A stretch of 64,000 nucleotides of DNA from Blattabacterium sp. (Nauphoeta cinerea) (GCF_000471965.1 NC_022550.1:186001-250000); one strand, 5' to 3'. Positions 47,979-58,768 are shown, numbered from the stretch's first letter. Notes: generated by a model not told the origin, from the sequence alone. A program made the numbers and translations.

Positions 47979-48793
47979 AAATTTCTATACAGATAGTTAA
48001 CAAACTTAGAAAGTTAACAGGCATTGGAATTATGGATTGCAAAAAAGCATTAATTCAATCTAATGGAGATATTGATAATGCTGTACATATTTTAAGAAAA
48101 AAAGGAGAGAAAATAGCAGTCGATCATTTTTTTCATCATATGAAAGATGGAGCACTTATTTCCTCGGTTCATTCCGATTATTCTTATGGAACAATCATAG
48201 GAATTAGTTGTGAAACTGATTTTTTATCTAAGAGTACTGAATTTTTAAATTTTTTATCCATACTTTCAAAACAATCATTATTATTCAATACTAAAGTTGA
48301 TTTTTTACGTAGTTCATATAATGAATACGAAAGTATTCAAAAAATGATAATAAATAAGATGGGAGTTGTAGGAGAAAAATTAGAGTTAAAAATTTTTGAA
48401 AAAGTAGATTCTTCATTTGTAATGAATTACACTCATAATACTAATAAAATAGCTACATTAGTAGGATTTTCCAATAGAGTAAATAATCTATCTATAGCTA
48501 AAGATATAGCAATGCATATAGCTGCTATGAATCCTATAGCTATTAATGAGAAACAAATTCCAAGTTCATTGATGAATAAAGAACTTGACATTATTAAATG
48601 TCAAGTTCAAAAAGAAAATAAATCTGATTTCATAAAAAATAGAATAATTGAAGGAAAAATTCAAAAATTTATATTAGAGAATACTCTGATAAATCAAAAA
48701 TTTGTAAAAGATAATAAAATAACTGTTCGAGAATATTTAGAAAAATATGATAAAAATTTAAAAATTGATCTTTTTAAAAGAGTTAGCATTTAA
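47975..48793 (+). CDS. tsf: elongation factor Ts
   Basis: EF-Ts recycles EF-Tu from its GDP form. The N-terminal UBA-like domain reads LRKLTGIGIMDCKKALIQSNGDIDNAV (about residues 11-37) and is followed by the TDFLSKSTEF core segment that enters EF-Tu. Two further subdomains follow. The length of 272 residues is normal, and the sequence is more divergent than the neighbouring ribosomal proteins. It overlaps rpsB and is 3 bases from gpmI. Confidence 0.95.
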   Translation: MKISIQIVNKLRKLTGIGIMDCKKALIQSNGDIDNAVHILRKKGEKIAVDHFFHHMKDGALISSVHSDYSYGTIIGISCETDFLSKSTEFLNFLSILSKQSLLFNTKVDFLRSSYNEYESIQKMIINKMGVVGEKLELKIFEKVDSSFVMNYTHNTNKIATLVGFSNRVNNLSIAKDIAMHIAAMNPIAINEKQIPSSLMNKELDIIKCQVQKENKSDFIKNRIIEGKIQKFILENTLINQKFVKDNKITVREYLEKYDKNLKIDLFKRVSI

Positions 48794-48796
48794 TAG

Positions 48797-50332
48797 ATGA
48801 AAAAACTAATGTTAATTATTTTGGATGGTTGGGGACTCTCTTCTTATCGATATTCTTCTGCAATAGAACAAGCTTATACTCCATTTATTGATTATTGTTC
48901 CAATAATTATCCTTTTAGTAAGTTGATAGCATCAGGATGTGATGTTGGATTACCTAAAGGACAAATGGGAAACTCAGAAGTGGGTCATATTAATTTGGGA
49001 TCTGGGCGTAAGATTCTTCAAAGTTTAGAAGAGATTAATATCTCTATAAAAAATAATTCATTTTTAAAAAAAATAGATGTTTTTTTTAATAAAATTTCTA
49101 TTTCAAAAAATAGAATTCATTTTATTGGATTATTATCTGATGGAGGGGTTCATTCACATATGGATCATCTTTTTTATTTACTTAAAATAGCTCATCAAAA
49201 AAAAATTAGAGATGTTTTTATACATATTTTTACAGATGGGCGAGATTCTTCTCCCAAGAAGAGCATTTTTTATATTCAACAACTTTTAAATGTAACTAAA
49301 CAGTATGTTGGAAAATTATCTTCAGTTATTGGAAGATATTATTCAATGGATCGCGATAATAAGTGGGAAAGAACTAAAAAAGCATATGATGCAATGGTTT
49401 ATTCAAAGGGGATTTACACTGGAAATATCATTTCATCTATAGAAAAATTTTATAATAATGGAATTACAGACGAATTTTTATCCCCTTTAATTATTATTGA
49501 CAAAAATGGAATTCCTATTTCTAGAATCAAAGATGGAGATGTTGTTTTTTGTTTTAATTTCCGTCCTGATCGTTCTAGGCAAATTACAGAACTTTTAACA
49601 GGAAACAATGCTATTTTTTCAGAAATGAAAAAATTAGATTTATCTTATTACATAACTATGACTTGTTTTAATCCGAAATATCGGGGGATCCATGTCCTTT
49701 TTGAAAAAAAATATCTATCAGATACTTTGGGGGAGGTTTTAGAAAAAGAAGGAAAACAACAAATACGTATAGCTGAAACAGAAAAATATCCGCATGTTAC
49801 TTTTTTTTTCTCAGGGGGAAGAGAAGCTCCTTTTGATCGAGAAATAAGAATTTTATGTCAATCTCCTAAAGTCTCTACTTATGATTTAAAACCTGAAATG
49901 AGTGCAGAAAATATTGTAAAAAAAATTGTCCCTGAGTTAAAAAGAAAACAATCAGATTTTATTTGTTTAAATTTTGCAAATCCAGATATGGTGGGGCATA
50001 CTGGTAAAATGGAGGAAACAATAAAGGCGTGTGAATTTGTTGATAAATGTGTAAAATTTTGTTCTGAAGAAGCTATAAAAAATTCTTACACAGTTATTAT
50101 AGTAGGAGATCATGGAAATGCAGACTATATGATAAATTCCGATGGAACTCCTCATACAGCTCACACTACATCTTTAGTTCCTTTTATTCTTTTAGATAAA
50201 AATATAAAAAAACAAAATATTTCTTTAAAAAAAGAAGGGATTTTATCAGATGTAGCTCCTACTATTTTACAATTAATGAAATTACCTATTCCTAAAATTA
50301 TGAGTGGAACTTCTATGATTAAAAAATACTAA
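48797..50332 (+). CDS. gpmI: 2,3-bisphosphoglycerate-independent phosphoglycerate mutase
   Basis: GpmI interconverts 3- and 2-phosphoglycerate using two Mn2+ ions and no bisphosphoglycerate. ILDGWGLS (about residues 7-14) holds the first metal Asp. The catalytic Ser lies in GQMGNSEVGHINLGSGR (about 54-70). HIFTDGRDSSPKK, RYYSMDRDNKW and the C-terminal metal sites NPDMVGHTG and VGDHGNADYM follow. The length of 511 residues is normal. It follows tsf on the same strand. Confidence 0.97.
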   Translation: MKKLMLIILDGWGLSSYRYSSAIEQAYTPFIDYCSNNYPFSKLIASGCDVGLPKGQMGNSEVGHINLGSGRKILQSLEEINISIKNNSFLKKIDVFFNKISISKNRIHFIGLLSDGGVHSHMDHLFYLLKIAHQKKIRDVFIHIFTDGRDSSPKKSIFYIQQLLNVTKQYVGKLSSVIGRYYSMDRDNKWERTKKAYDAMVYSKGIYTGNIISSIEKFYNNGITDEFLSPLIIIDKNGIPISRIKDGDVVFCFNFRPDRSRQITELLTGNNAIFSEMKKLDLSYYITMTCFNPKYRGIHVLFEKKYLSDTLGEVLEKEGKQQIRIAETEKYPHVTFFFSGGREAPFDREIRILCQSPKVSTYDLKPEMSAENIVKKIVPELKRKQSDFICLNFANPDMVGHTGKMEETIKACEFVDKCVKFCSEEAIKNSYTVIIVGDHGNADYMINSDGTPHTAHTTSLVPFILLDKNIKKQNISLKKEGILSDVAPTILQLMKLPIPKIMSGTSMIKKY

Positions 50333-50347
50333 TAAAATAATTGCATT

Positions 50348-51175
50348 TTGATACAGTTAAAAACTATCGAAGATATAATTTTAATAAAAAAAAGCGCTTT
50401 TCTAGCTTCTAAAACATTAGGAATGTTAGCTAAAGAAATTAAGCCAGGGATTAATACTCTTTATTTAGATAAACTGGCAGAAAATTTTATTCGTAATCAT
50501 GGTGGGACACCAGCTTTTTTGGGTTTATATAATTTTCCAAATACTTTATGTGCTTCTCCAAATCATCAAGTGGTACATGGAATTCCTAATGAAAATCTTT
50601 TATGTGAAGGCGACATATTATCTATAGATTGCGGAGTTTATATGAATGGATTTTATGGAGAACATGCTTATACTTTTGAGGTTGGAAAAGTTTCTTATCA
50701 TACAAAAAAGTTTTTAGATTGTTCTAAGAAATCTCTTTATATTGGAATATCTAATTGTAAATATGGAAATTGTATTGGAGATATAGGTTATTCTATTCAA
50801 TCCTTTATTGAAAAAAGTGGTTATAATATTGTAAAAGATCTTGTGGGACATGGATTGGGAAAAAATATGCATGAAGATCCCAAAATTCCAAATTTCGGGA
50901 AGAAAGGAAAAGGTCTTAAATTGAAAGAAGGATTAGTTCTTTCTATAGAACCCATGGTCAATATTGGTTCATCTAAAATTATTTTTCATAAAGATGGATG
51001 GACAATTACTACTTTAGATAATAAAATTTCAGCTCATTATGAACATAATGTTGCTATTGTGGATGGATTCCCTTGTTTACTTTCAACTTACCGTTATATT
51101 TACAAAGAACTTAATATTAAATCTTTAGAAGAAAATCCTTTCCAAAATCAAAAAATTAGGATTGATAATTTTTAG
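50348..51175 (+). CDS. map: methionine aminopeptidase type I, with one variant metal ligand
   Basis: MetAP removes the initiator Met from nascent chains. The start is TTG 50348. The catalytic His is in HGGTPAF-adjacent HQVVHGIP (about residues 77-84). Metal ligands are visible in SIDCGV (Asp), GHGLGKNMHEDP (His), SIEPMVN (Glu) and SAHYEHNVAI (Glu). The second Asp, normally in a GDxAYTF context eleven residues after the first, is Glu here (GEHAYTF). Length, 275 residues, is normal. It lies between gpmI and rpsL. Confidence 0.95.
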   Translation: MIQLKTIEDIILIKKSAFLASKTLGMLAKEIKPGINTLYLDKLAENFIRNHGGTPAFLGLYNFPNTLCASPNHQVVHGIPNENLLCEGDILSIDCGVYMNGFYGEHAYTFEVGKVSYHTKKFLDCSKKSLYIGISNCKYGNCIGDIGYSIQSFIEKSGYNIVKDLVGHGLGKNMHEDPKIPNFGKKGKGLKLKEGLVLSIEPMVNIGSSKIIFHKDGWTITTLDNKISAHYEHNVAIVDGFPCLLSTYRYIYKELNIKSLEENPFQNQKIRIDNF

Positions 51176-51261
51176 CATAAATTATTTTTTTTGATTATTA
51201 AATCATTAAGTTTTGTAATTTATTGTGAAATAATATAATTTGCATTTTAAATATAGGATAT

Positions 51262-51639
51262 ATGCCTACTATACAGCAGTTAATTAGAAAAGGACGGGTT
51301 TCTGTCTCTAAAAAACGGAAATCTGTAGCTTTAGAATTTTGTCCTCAAAAAAGAGGAGTTTGTACCAGAGTTTATACTACAACACCAAAAAAACCTAACT
51401 CGGCTATGCGAAAAGTAGCTCGTGTTCGTTTTACAAATGGAAGAGAAGTAATTAGTTATATTACAGGAGAAGGACATAATCTTCAAGAACATTCTATCGT
51501 ATTAGTTAAAGGAGGGAGAGTTAAGGATTTACCAGGTGTAAAATATAAAATAGTACGGGGGGCTAGAGATACAGCTGGAGTTAATGGAAGAAAAAAAAGC
51601 AGAAGTAAGTATGGAGCTAAAGTAGTTAAAAAAGATTAA
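51262..51639 (+). CDS. rpsL: 30S ribosomal protein S12
   Basis: S12 sits at the decoding centre. [11 protein letters not shown] opens the protein, [16 protein letters not shown] (about residues 42-57) holds the Lys linked to streptomycin response, and [17 protein letters not shown] (about 84-100) holds the usual modified Asp. The length of 125 residues is normal. It starts the str operon (rpsL-rpsG-fusA) and is preceded by an 86-base gap with an ATAATTTG box that resembles a -7 element. Confidence 0.98.
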   Translation: MPTIQQLIRKGRVSVSKKRKSVALEFCPQKRGVCTRVYTTTPKKPNSAMRKVARVRFTNGREVISYITGEGHNLQEHSIVLVKGGRVKDLPGVKYKIVRGARDTAGVNGRKKSRSKYGAKVVKKD

Positions 51640-51646
51640 ACGATCA

Positions 51647-52122
51647 ATGAGAAAAGTTAAAAAAAAGAAAAAGTCTATTTTCCAGATCCTAAATTTAGTG
51701 ATCCTCTGGTAACACGTTTTGTGAATCATATCATGAAGAATGGAAAAAAAAATACAGCTTATAATATATTTTATAATGCCATGAATAAAATAGATATCAT
51801 AAAAGAAAAAGAGGAAAAATCTGCATTAGAAATATGGAAAGAAGGATTAAAAAATGTAACGCCTCATGTAGAAGTTAGAAGTCGTAGGATGGGGGGGTCT
51901 AATATTCAAATACCGGCTCCTATTTCTTCTAATAGTAAAATAACAAAAGCAATGAAATTGTTAATATCTTGTGCTTCTATTAGAACTGAAAAAACGATGG
52001 CGAATAAATTGGCATATGAAATATGGGACGCCTTTCAAGTGCAAGGTGAAGCTGTAAAAAGAAAAGAAAATATTCATAAAATGGCCGAAGCAAATAAAGC
52101 CTTTTCGCATTTTAGATTTTAA
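51647..52122 (+). CDS. rpsG: 30S ribosomal protein S7, 5' end split by an A8 frameshift
   Basis: S7 starts assembly of the 30S head. The main frame encodes [20 protein letters not shown] onward to the normal end near KAFSHFRF, but its only early start codon is an internal GTG at 51721. The natural start, ATG 51647 (MRKVKK), lies one frame away across a run of eight A (51659-51666). Read as it stands, that ATG gives about 21 residues and a stop. With nine A the product is [17 protein letters not shown] onward, 158 residues, exactly the usual S7 length. S7 is essential, so slippage or a base-call error is more likely than loss. Confidence 0.93.
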
Positions 52123-52127
52123 TTTTT

Positions 52128-54248
52128 ATGGCAAAAGATTTAAAATATACTAGAAATATAGGAATAGCGGCACATATTGATGCAGGAAAGACTACTACTA
52201 CGGAAAGAATTTTGTTTTATACAGGTATTAATCACAAAATAGGTGAAGTTCATGATGGGGCTGCGACTATGGATTGGATGCTGCAAGAACAAGAACGTGG
52301 AATAACTATAACTTCCGCCGCTACATGTTGTGAATGGATGTATAATAAAGAAAAATATCAGATTAATATTATAGACACTCCAGGACATGTAGATTTTACT
52401 GTAGAAGTAGAAAGATCTATGAGAGTATTGGATGGAATGGTTGTTTTATTTAGTGCAGTAGATGGAGTAGAACCTCAGTCAGAGACTGTATGGAGACAAG
52501 CTGATAAATATTCTATTCCTAGAATAGCTTTTGTAAATAAAATGGATCGGCAAGGGGCCGATTTTTTTAATGTTTGTTCTCAAATACGTAAAAATTTAGG
52601 ATCCCATCCAGTTCCTTTACAAATTCCTATTGGAATTGGAGACAATTTTAGAGGGGTCATAGATTTGATAGCTAATCAAGCTATTATATGGGACGAAAAA
52701 AATTATGGAATGACATATCAAAGAGTTCCTATTCCAGATAATATGAAAAATTTGGTTTATGATTATCAAAATCAACTTCTTGAAACGTTATCTGAACATG
52801 ATGATAAAATAATGGAACAATTTTTATATGGAGATGAAAATTATTCTTCTATATCACAAGAGGATATTATTTTTTCCTTACGGGAAAATACTATAAAAAT
52901 GAAAATAATTCCTATTTTATGTGGTTCTTCTTTCAAAAATAAAGGAGTTCAAGCTATATTAGATGCTATATGTAAGTATTTACCTTCTCCTCTTGATGTT
53001 AAAGATGTTGTGGGAATCAATCCTATTAATCAAAAAAAAGAAAAAAGAAAACCTAATGAAAATGAACCTTTTTCTGCTTTGGCTTTTAAAATTGCAAGTG
53101 ATCCTTTTGTTGGTAGATTGGCTTTTTTCAGAGTTTATTCTGGAAAAATAGAATCAGGTTCTTATAGTTTTAATGCTAGATCAGGAAATAAGGAACGTAT
53201 TTCTAGAATATATCAAATGCATGCAAATAAACAAAATCCAGTAAATAAAATTGGAGCAGGAGATATAGCAGCTGTAGTAGGTTTTAAAGATATTAAAACA
53301 GGTGATACTTTATGTGATGAAAAATATCCCATTTTGTTGGAACAAATTTTATTTCCTGAACCCGTAATTGGTTTGGCTATTGAACCTAAATATAAGTCGG
53401 ATATAGATAAAATGAGTTTAGCTTTATCAAAATTAATGGAAGAAGATCCGACCTTTCAAGTAAGAACAGACACTTATACAGGTCAAACTATCATTTCCGG
53501 AATGGGAGAGCTTCATTTAGAAGTAATCGTAGATAGAATGAAACGAGAATTTAAAGTTGAAGTTAATCAGGGAAAACCTCAAGTGGAATACAAAGAAGCT
53601 TTAACGAATTTAGTAGAACATCGAGAAATTTATAAAAAACAGACAGGAGGTAAAGGTAAATATGCGGATATATTATTTAGATTAGAACCCGGAAATATAG
53701 GAAAATCTGGTTTAATTTTTATTAATAAAATCAAAGGAGGAAATATACCTAAAGAATATATACCTTCTATAGAAAAAGGATTTAGAGAAATGATGAAAAA
53801 TGGACCTTTATCTGGATATGAAATAGATAGTGCTAAAGTAACCATATTAGACGGTTCTTACCATTCTGTTGATTCTGATCAATTATCTTTTGAATTAGCA
53901 GGAAAATTAGGATTTAGAGAAGCAGCTAAAAAAGCGAAACCCGTTTTATTAGAACCAATTATGAAATTAGAAGTTCTGATTCCAGAAGAAAATATGGGAG
54001 ATATAATAGGGGATTTGAATCGTAGAAGAGGAATAGTACAAAACATGAATAGTAAAAATAATATAAAAGTAATTCAAGCTTTAGTCCCATTATCTGAGAT
54101 GTTTGGATATGTTACTGTATTACGAACTCTTTCTTCTGGTAGAGGAACTTCTGTTATGGAATTTTCTCATTATGATACAGTTCCCGAAAATGTAATAGAA
54201 AATATAATTATAGAAAATAAAAACCGAAATAATAGTAGAAAAAACTGA
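52128..54248 (+). CDS. fusA: elongation factor G
   Basis: EF-G drives translocation of tRNA and mRNA. The GTPase motifs are [16 protein letters not shown] (about residues 14-29), DTPGHVDFT (about 83-91) and NKMDRQGAD (about 137-145). Switch-region RGITITSAA and the later domains, with [10 protein letters not shown] and [14 protein letters not shown], are intact. The length of 706 residues is normal. It follows rpsG by 5 bases in the standard order and precedes rpsJ. Confidence 0.98.
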   Translation: MAKDLKYTRNIGIAAHIDAGKTTTTERILFYTGINHKIGEVHDGAATMDWMLQEQERGITITSAATCCEWMYNKEKYQINIIDTPGHVDFTVEVERSMRVLDGMVVLFSAVDGVEPQSETVWRQADKYSIPRIAFVNKMDRQGADFFNVCSQIRKNLGSHPVPLQIPIGIGDNFRGVIDLIANQAIIWDEKNYGMTYQRVPIPDNMKNLVYDYQNQLLETLSEHDDKIMEQFLYGDENYSSISQEDIIFSLRENTIKMKIIPILCGSSFKNKGVQAILDAICKYLPSPLDVKDVVGINPINQKKEKRKPNENEPFSALAFKIASDPFVGRLAFFRVYSGKIESGSYSFNARSGNKERISRIYQMHANKQNPVNKIGAGDIAAVVGFKDIKTGDTLCDEKYPILLEQILFPEPVIGLAIEPKYKSDIDKMSLALSKLMEEDPTFQVRTDTYTGQTIISGMGELHLEVIVDRMKREFKVEVNQGKPQVEYKEALTNLVEHREIYKKQTGGKGKYADILFRLEPGNIGKSGLIFINKIKGGNIPKEYIPSIEKGFREMMKNGPLSGYEIDSAKVTILDGSYHSVDSDQLSFELAGKLGFREAAKKAKPVLLEPIMKLEVLIPEENMGDIIGDLNRRRGIVQNMNSKNNIKVIQALVPLSEMFGYVTVLRTLSSGRGTSVMEFSHYDTVPENVIENIIIENKNRNNSRKN

Positions 54249-54254
54249 TATACT

Positions 54255-54560
54255 ATGGGTCATAATATAAAAATTAAATTGAAATCTTATGATTACAATT
54301 TGTTAGACAAATCAGCAGAAAGAATTGTAAATTCTGTTCTTCCTACAGGAGTTGTATTAAATGGACCGGTCCCTTTACCTACTGAAAAAAAAATATTTAC
54401 GGTATTACGTTCTCCTCATGCAAATAAGAAATCGAGAGAACAATTTTTTCTTCCCACTCATAAAAGACTTTTACAAATTCATAACGCTTCATCTAAAACA
54501 GTAGATGCATTAATGAAATTAGAATTGCCCAGTGGAGTGGAAGCAGAAATAAAAGTATAA
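54255..54560 (+). CDS. rpsJ: 30S ribosomal protein S10 (NusE)
   Basis: S10 is a head protein of the 30S subunit and also NusE, partner of the NusB encoded at 17220. [21 protein letters not shown] (about residues 5-25), [28 protein letters not shown] (about 37-64) and the end [11 protein letters not shown] are typical. The length is 101 residues. It starts the S10 cluster directly after fusA. Confidence 0.98.
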   Translation: MGHNIKIKLKSYDYNLLDKSAERIVNSVLPTGVVLNGPVPLPTEKKIFTVLRSPHANKKSREQFFLPTHKRLLQIHNASSKTVDALMKLELPSGVEAEIKV

Positions 54561-54563
54561 AAT

Positions 54564-55196
54564 ATGATTGGACTAATAGGTAAAAATATAGGAATGACTA
54601 ACATATTTCTAGTCAATGGAGAAAATGTTCCATGTACGGTTGTAAAAGTAGACCCTTGTTATATTGTTCAGATAAAAACAAAAGAAAATGATGGTTATTC
54701 TTCGATTCAATTAGGGGTAGATGATCAAAAAATTGGGAAAATGAATAAATCTTTATTGGGTCATTTTAAAAAAGCAGGATTATCTCCTAAAAAAAAACTG
54801 TTAGAATTTAAAATGAATAAAGTGTCTGATTTTATTTTGGGAAATTCAGTTTCTATTGATATTTTCCAAGAAGGAGAATTGGTGAATATAAAAGGAATTT
54901 CTAAAGGAAAAGGGTTTCAGGGTGTAGTCAAAAGACATAATTTTTCAGGAGTAGGAGAAAGGACTCATGGTCAACACAATCGTTTAAGAGCTCCAGGATC
55001 AATAGGTGCTGGATCTGATCCGTCACGTGTTTTTAAAGGAAAAAAAATGGCTGGAAAAATGGGAAAAAAAAGTGTAACTATAAAAAATTTAAAAGTATTG
55101 AAAATAGATCCTGGTCATAATATCATAATTTTAAGAGGTTCAGTTCCAGGAAATAAAAATTCATATTTAATGATTCAAAAAAAAGAATGGAATTAA
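54564..55196 (+). CDS. rplC: 50S ribosomal protein L3
   Basis: L3 helps to shape the peptidyl-transferase region. [14 protein letters not shown] opens the protein. The long loop [16 protein letters not shown] (about residues 114-129), [34 protein letters not shown] (about 134-167) and VPGNKNSYL (about 195-203) are diagnostic. The length of 210 residues is normal. It overlaps rplD by 10 bases. Confidence 0.98.
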   Translation: MIGLIGKNIGMTNIFLVNGENVPCTVVKVDPCYIVQIKTKENDGYSSIQLGVDDQKIGKMNKSLLGHFKKAGLSPKKKLLEFKMNKVSDFILGNSVSIDIFQEGELVNIKGISKGKGFQGVVKRHNFSGVGERTHGQHNRLRAPGSIGAGSDPSRVFKGKKMAGKMGKKSVTIKNLKVLKIDPGHNIIILRGSVPGNKNSYLMIQKKEWN

Positions 55197-55816
55197 AAAT
55201 TTTAGATGCAAAAGGAAATTATACTAATAAAAAAATAGAATTTAACGATAATATTTTTTTTAAAAAATCCTATGATCATCCTTTATATTTAGAAATCAAA
55301 AGATTTCTATCAGCACAACGTCAAGGGACACATAAATCTAAAGAAAGAGGTGAATTATCTGGAAGTACTAAAAAATTGCATAGACAAAAAGGGACTGGAG
55401 GTTCTAGAAAAGGCGATATAAAAAATCCTATTTTCAGAGGGGGGGGGAGAGTTTTTGGTCCTAAACCAAGAAAATACTTTATAAAAGTCAATAAACATAC
55501 TAAAAATATAGTTAGAAAATTTCTTATAGAACAAAAATTAGTACATCATAAAGTTATGATTATAGAAGATTTAAAATTAAATGCTCCAAAAACCAAGTTT
55601 ATTTTAAATTTATTGAAATCTTTACGATTAGAAAATAAAAAATCATTAATGATAATTGGAAGAAAAAATATAAATTTATATTTGTCTTCTAGAAATTTAA
55701 AAAATTTTAAATTATTAAGTGTAAACGAATTAAGTTGTTTTTCACTGATAAATTTTCCATACATTATTTTTTCTGAAAATTCTATAAATAGAATTTATCA
55801 GTTTTTATCGATATAA
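55187..55816 (+). CDS. rplD: 50S ribosomal protein L4
   Basis: L4 lines the exit tunnel. The extended tunnel loop reads [36 protein letters not shown] (about residues 61-96), and the globular remainder ends at 209 residues. The three Gly codons in the loop form a run of nine G (55439-55447) that stays in frame. This is a useful contrast to the out-of-frame G9 run in obgE. Confidence 0.97.
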   Translation: MELKILDAKGNYTNKKIEFNDNIFFKKSYDHPLYLEIKRFLSAQRQGTHKSKERGELSGSTKKLHRQKGTGGSRKGDIKNPIFRGGGRVFGPKPRKYFIKVNKHTKNIVRKFLIEQKLVHHKVMIIEDLKLNAPKTKFILNLLKSLRLENKKSLMIIGRKNINLYLSSRNLKNFKLLSVNELSCFSLINFPYIIFSENSINRIYQFLSI

Positions 55817-55818
55817 AT

Positions 55819-56109
55819 ATGTTTTTAATAAAACCTTTTATCACAGATAAATCTTATAAAGGAGAAAAATATAATTGTTATATTTTTTCTGTGAACAGTA
55901 ATTATAATAAGATTAAAATTAAAAAAGAGATAAATAAATTATTTGGATTTTCTGTAAAAAATATTAGAACAATGATTTATCCTAGAAAGGATAAATCGAA
56001 ATATACTAAAAAAGGATTTATTTATGGAAAAACTAATAAGTTTAAGAAAATTATTGTTCAATTTTACGAAAATCAAAAAATTGATGTTTTCAATAAAAAA
56101 GAAATTTAA
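55819..56109 (+). CDS. rplW: 50S ribosomal protein L23
   Basis: L23 sits at the tunnel exit, docking the SRP and trigger factor. [15 protein letters not shown] (about residues 3-17), [14 protein letters not shown] (about 40-53) and the basic hairpin around [16 protein letters not shown] (about 61-76) match the family. The length of 96 residues is normal. It lies 2 bases after rplD and shares one base with rplB. Confidence 0.95.
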   Translation: MFLIKPFITDKSYKGEKYNCYIFSVNSNYNKIKIKKEINKLFGFSVKNIRTMIYPRKDKSKYTKKGFIYGKTNKFKKIIVQFYENQKIDVFNKKEI

Positions 56110-56933
56110 TGTCTATAAAAAAATTAAAACCTATAACACCAGGTCAACGCTTTAAAATTACGAACTGTTTTGATCAACTTACAAAGTATCGTTGTGAAAA
56201 AACTTTAATAAAAGGAATGTCCAAATCTGGAGGAAGAAATAATATGGGTCGTATGACTATGCGTTATTTTGGAGGGGGACATAAAAAAAAATATCGAATA
56301 ATAGATTTTAAAAGAAAAAAATTTGGGATTCCTGCTATTATAAAATCTATAGAATATGATCCTAATCGCTCTTCTTTTATTTCTTTACTTCATTATGAGG
56401 ATGGAGAAAAAAGGTATATTCTAACAATAGAAGGTTTTAAAGTAGGACAAAAAGTTATTTCTGGAAAAAATATACCTTTTAATATAGGAAATTCTACTTT
56501 TTTAAGTGATATTCCTTTAGGAACTAATATTTCTTGTATAGAAATGAAGCCAGGACAAGGGGCAAAAATAGCAAGAAGTGCAGGTTCTTTTGCTCAATTA
56601 TTTGCAAAAGATAAAAAATATGCAACAATTAAGCTTCCTTCTGGCGAAGTTAGAATGATAATGATTACTTGTATGGCTACAATTGGGATTGTTTCTAATC
56701 CGGATCATCAGTTAGAAACATATGGAAAAGCTGGTAAAAAAAGACATCTAGGAAGAAGACCTAGAACAAGAGGTGTTGCTATGAATCCTGTAGATCACCC
56801 AATGGGGGGAGGAGAAGGGAAAGCTTCTGGAGGAATACCTAGAAATAGAAAAGGAAAATCTGCTAAAGGATTTAGAACTCGTTCTAGAAAACGATATTCT
56901 AACAAATATATTTTACAAAGAAGAAAAAAATAA
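56109..56933 (+). CDS. rplB: 50S ribosomal protein L2
   Basis: L2 is required for peptidyl-transferase assembly and subunit joining. [12 protein letters not shown] opens it. [23 protein letters not shown] (about residues 37-59), the RNA-binding core and [20 protein letters not shown] (about 221-240, with the conserved His near the active site) are all present. The length of 274 residues is normal. Confidence 0.98.
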   Translation: MSIKKLKPITPGQRFKITNCFDQLTKYRCEKTLIKGMSKSGGRNNMGRMTMRYFGGGHKKKYRIIDFKRKKFGIPAIIKSIEYDPNRSSFISLLHYEDGEKRYILTIEGFKVGQKVISGKNIPFNIGNSTFLSDIPLGTNISCIEMKPGQGAKIARSAGSFAQLFAKDKKYATIKLPSGEVRMIMITCMATIGIVSNPDHQLETYGKAGKKRHLGRRPRTRGVAMNPVDHPMGGGEGKASGGIPRNRKGKSAKGFRTRSRKRYSNKYILQRRKK

Positions 56934-56947
56934 AAACTTTATAAGTC

Positions 56948-57232
56948 ATGGCAAGATCCTTAAAAAAGGGACCATATGTTTCTCAACAATTATACAAAAA
57001 AGTATTGAATAATATTAAATTAGATAAAAAAACTATAATTAAAACTTGGTCTAGACCTTCCACTATTTTACCTGATTTCGTTGGACAAACTTTTGCAGTT
57101 CATAATGGGAAACAATTTATTAATGTATATGTAACAGAAAATATGATTGGCCATAAACTTGGTGAGTTTTCTCCTACTCGTACATTTAGAGGACATGCTG
57201 GATCTAAAAATAAATTGAAAATAAAAAATTAG
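56948..57232 (+). CDS. rpsS: 30S ribosomal protein S19
   Basis: S19 works with S13 in the head of the 30S subunit. [17 protein letters not shown] opens the protein. [47 protein letters not shown] (about residues 33-79) is the family signature, and the end is basic. The length is 94 residues. It lies 14 bases after rplB and 6 before rplV. Confidence 0.98.
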   Translation: MARSLKKGPYVSQQLYKKVLNNIKLDKKTIIKTWSRPSTILPDFVGQTFAVHNGKQFINVYVTENMIGHKLGEFSPTRTFRGHAGSKNKLKIKN

Positions 57233-57238
57233 GAGAAT

Positions 57239-57610
57239 ATGAAAGAAGAGACCAATATCGCTTCAGCTTCTTTAAATGGAGTAAGAAGTTCTCCTAGAAA
57301 AATGAGGCTAATAGCAAATTTAATTCGAAATAAAGAAATCTTTCAAGCTTTAGATTTATTATCTTACAGCAAAAAAAGAAGAATTTCTTTTATGTTTAAG
57401 ACACTTCTTCTTTCTTTATTATCTAACTGGAAAAAAAAGTATAATCAATCTTATTCTGAAAAAATAAAATCTCTATATATAAAAGAAATTAGAGTTAATC
57501 AAGGTCGAACTTTAAAAAGATTACGTCCTGTTCCTCAAGGAAGAGGACATAGAATAAGGAAAAGATCAAGTAATATCATAGTTTTTTTAGACAAAAAACA
57601 AGAAATATAA
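57239..57610 (+). CDS. rplV: 50S ribosomal protein L22
   Basis: L22 runs along the exit tunnel. SLNGVRSSPRKMRLIANLIRNKEIFQALDLL (about residues 11-41) and the tunnel hairpin region VNQGRTLKRLRPVPQGRGHRIRKRSSNI (about 86-113) are typical. The length of 123 residues is slightly short, the middle helix region being Ser/Lys-rich. It is spaced normally between rpsS and rpsC. Confidence 0.96.
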   Translation: MKEETNIASASLNGVRSSPRKMRLIANLIRNKEIFQALDLLSYSKKRRISFMFKTLLLSLLSNWKKKYNQSYSEKIKSLYIKEIRVNQGRTLKRLRPVPQGRGHRIRKRSSNIIVFLDKKQEI

Positions 57611-57616
57611 TTATTT

Positions 57617-58318
57617 ATGGGACAAAAAACAAACCCGATTGTTAATCGTCTTGGAATTATAACAGGATGGCAATCTAGTTGGTGTAAAAATTATAAGGAT
57701 AGAATTCAAGAAGATTTTAAAGTAAGAAGATATATAGAAGCTAGATTTCCAAAAGGAATAGTTTCCCGTATTTTTATAGAAAGAACTTTAAAATTTATAA
57801 CAATTACTATTAGAACATCAAGACCAGCTCTTGTGATAGGGAAAAGAGGTGATGAAGTAGATACAGTAAGAAAAGAATTAAAAAAACTTACTAAAAAAGA
57901 AGTTCAAATTAATATTTCTGAAGTAAAACGTCCTGAATTAGATGCTCCTTTAGTTGCTAAAGGTTTAGTTAGACAATTAGAAAATCGCATTTCTTATAAA
58001 AAAGCAATCAAATTATCTATTCTTTCTGCTATAAGAATGAATGCTCAAGGTATAAGAATTCAGATTTCTGGAAGATTAAATGGATCAGAAATGGCAAGAT
58101 GTGAAACTTATAAAGAAGGAAGAATTTCTCTGGGAACTTTTCGTGCTGATGTAGATTATCATATGGCGGTAGCTCATACTGTTTATGGAAGTATAGGAAT
58201 TAAAGTGTGGATAATGAAAGGAGAAATATACGGAAAAAGAGAATTATCTCCATTATTAGGAATTCAAAAGAAACAAAGAGGTCAAAAAACTTATTTGAAT
58301 AGGAAAAAAAATAAATAA
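57617..58318 (+). CDS. rpsC: 30S ribosomal protein S3
   Basis: S3 is part of the mRNA entry tunnel and helicase. [22 protein letters not shown] opens it. The KH domain is around [20 protein letters not shown] (about residues 65-84), and the C-terminal domain shows [17 protein letters not shown] (about 150-166) and [11 protein letters not shown]. The length of 233 residues is normal. rplP follows after 32 bases. Confidence 0.97.
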   Translation: MGQKTNPIVNRLGIITGWQSSWCKNYKDRIQEDFKVRRYIEARFPKGIVSRIFIERTLKFITITIRTSRPALVIGKRGDEVDTVRKELKKLTKKEVQINISEVKRPELDAPLVAKGLVRQLENRISYKKAIKLSILSAIRMNAQGIRIQISGRLNGSEMARCETYKEGRISLGTFRADVDYHMAVAHTVYGSIGIKVWIMKGEIYGKRELSPLLGIQKKQRGQKTYLNRKKNK

Positions 58319-58350
58319 ATTTTTCCATCATTCATTTATTATTATTAATA

Positions 58351-58768
58351 ATGTTACAACCAAAAAAACAAAATATAAAAAAAACAAAAAGGAAGAATTC
58401 GTGGAAATGCTAAAAAAGGTGTTTTTCTTTCTAGAGGTTTATATGGAATTAAAGCTTTAGAAGGAGCGTGGATAACTTCTAGACAATTAGAAGCAGCAAG
58501 AATTGCTGCTACAAGATACATGAAAAGAGAAGGACAACTATGGATTAATATTTTTCCTGATAAACCTGCTACAAAAAAACCGCAAGAAGTACGTATGGGA
58601 AAAGGAAAGGGGCCCGTTGAATTTTGGGTATCTATAGTTAAACCTGGTAGAATTTTATTTGAAGTAAATGGAGTAGAGCTAAATGTAGCTAAAGAAGCAT
58701 TAAGATTAGCAGCCCAAAAACTTCCTATAAAAATGAAATTTATTTATTCTAATGAAATCAAATTATGA
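58351..58768 (+). CDS. rplP: 50S ribosomal protein L16, 5' end split by an A8 frameshift
   Basis: L16 organises the A-site tRNA elbow region of the large subunit. ATG 58351 opens with [11 protein letters not shown], the normal L16 start, but that frame stops after about 20 residues. One frame over, [42 protein letters not shown] and the rest follow to 58768 without a stop. The switch lies at an A8 run (58377-58384), or the A5 just after. Removing one A gives 138 residues, the usual length, with QKGR at the join. Only an internal ATG at 58520 starts the downstream frame as it stands. Confidence 0.93.
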
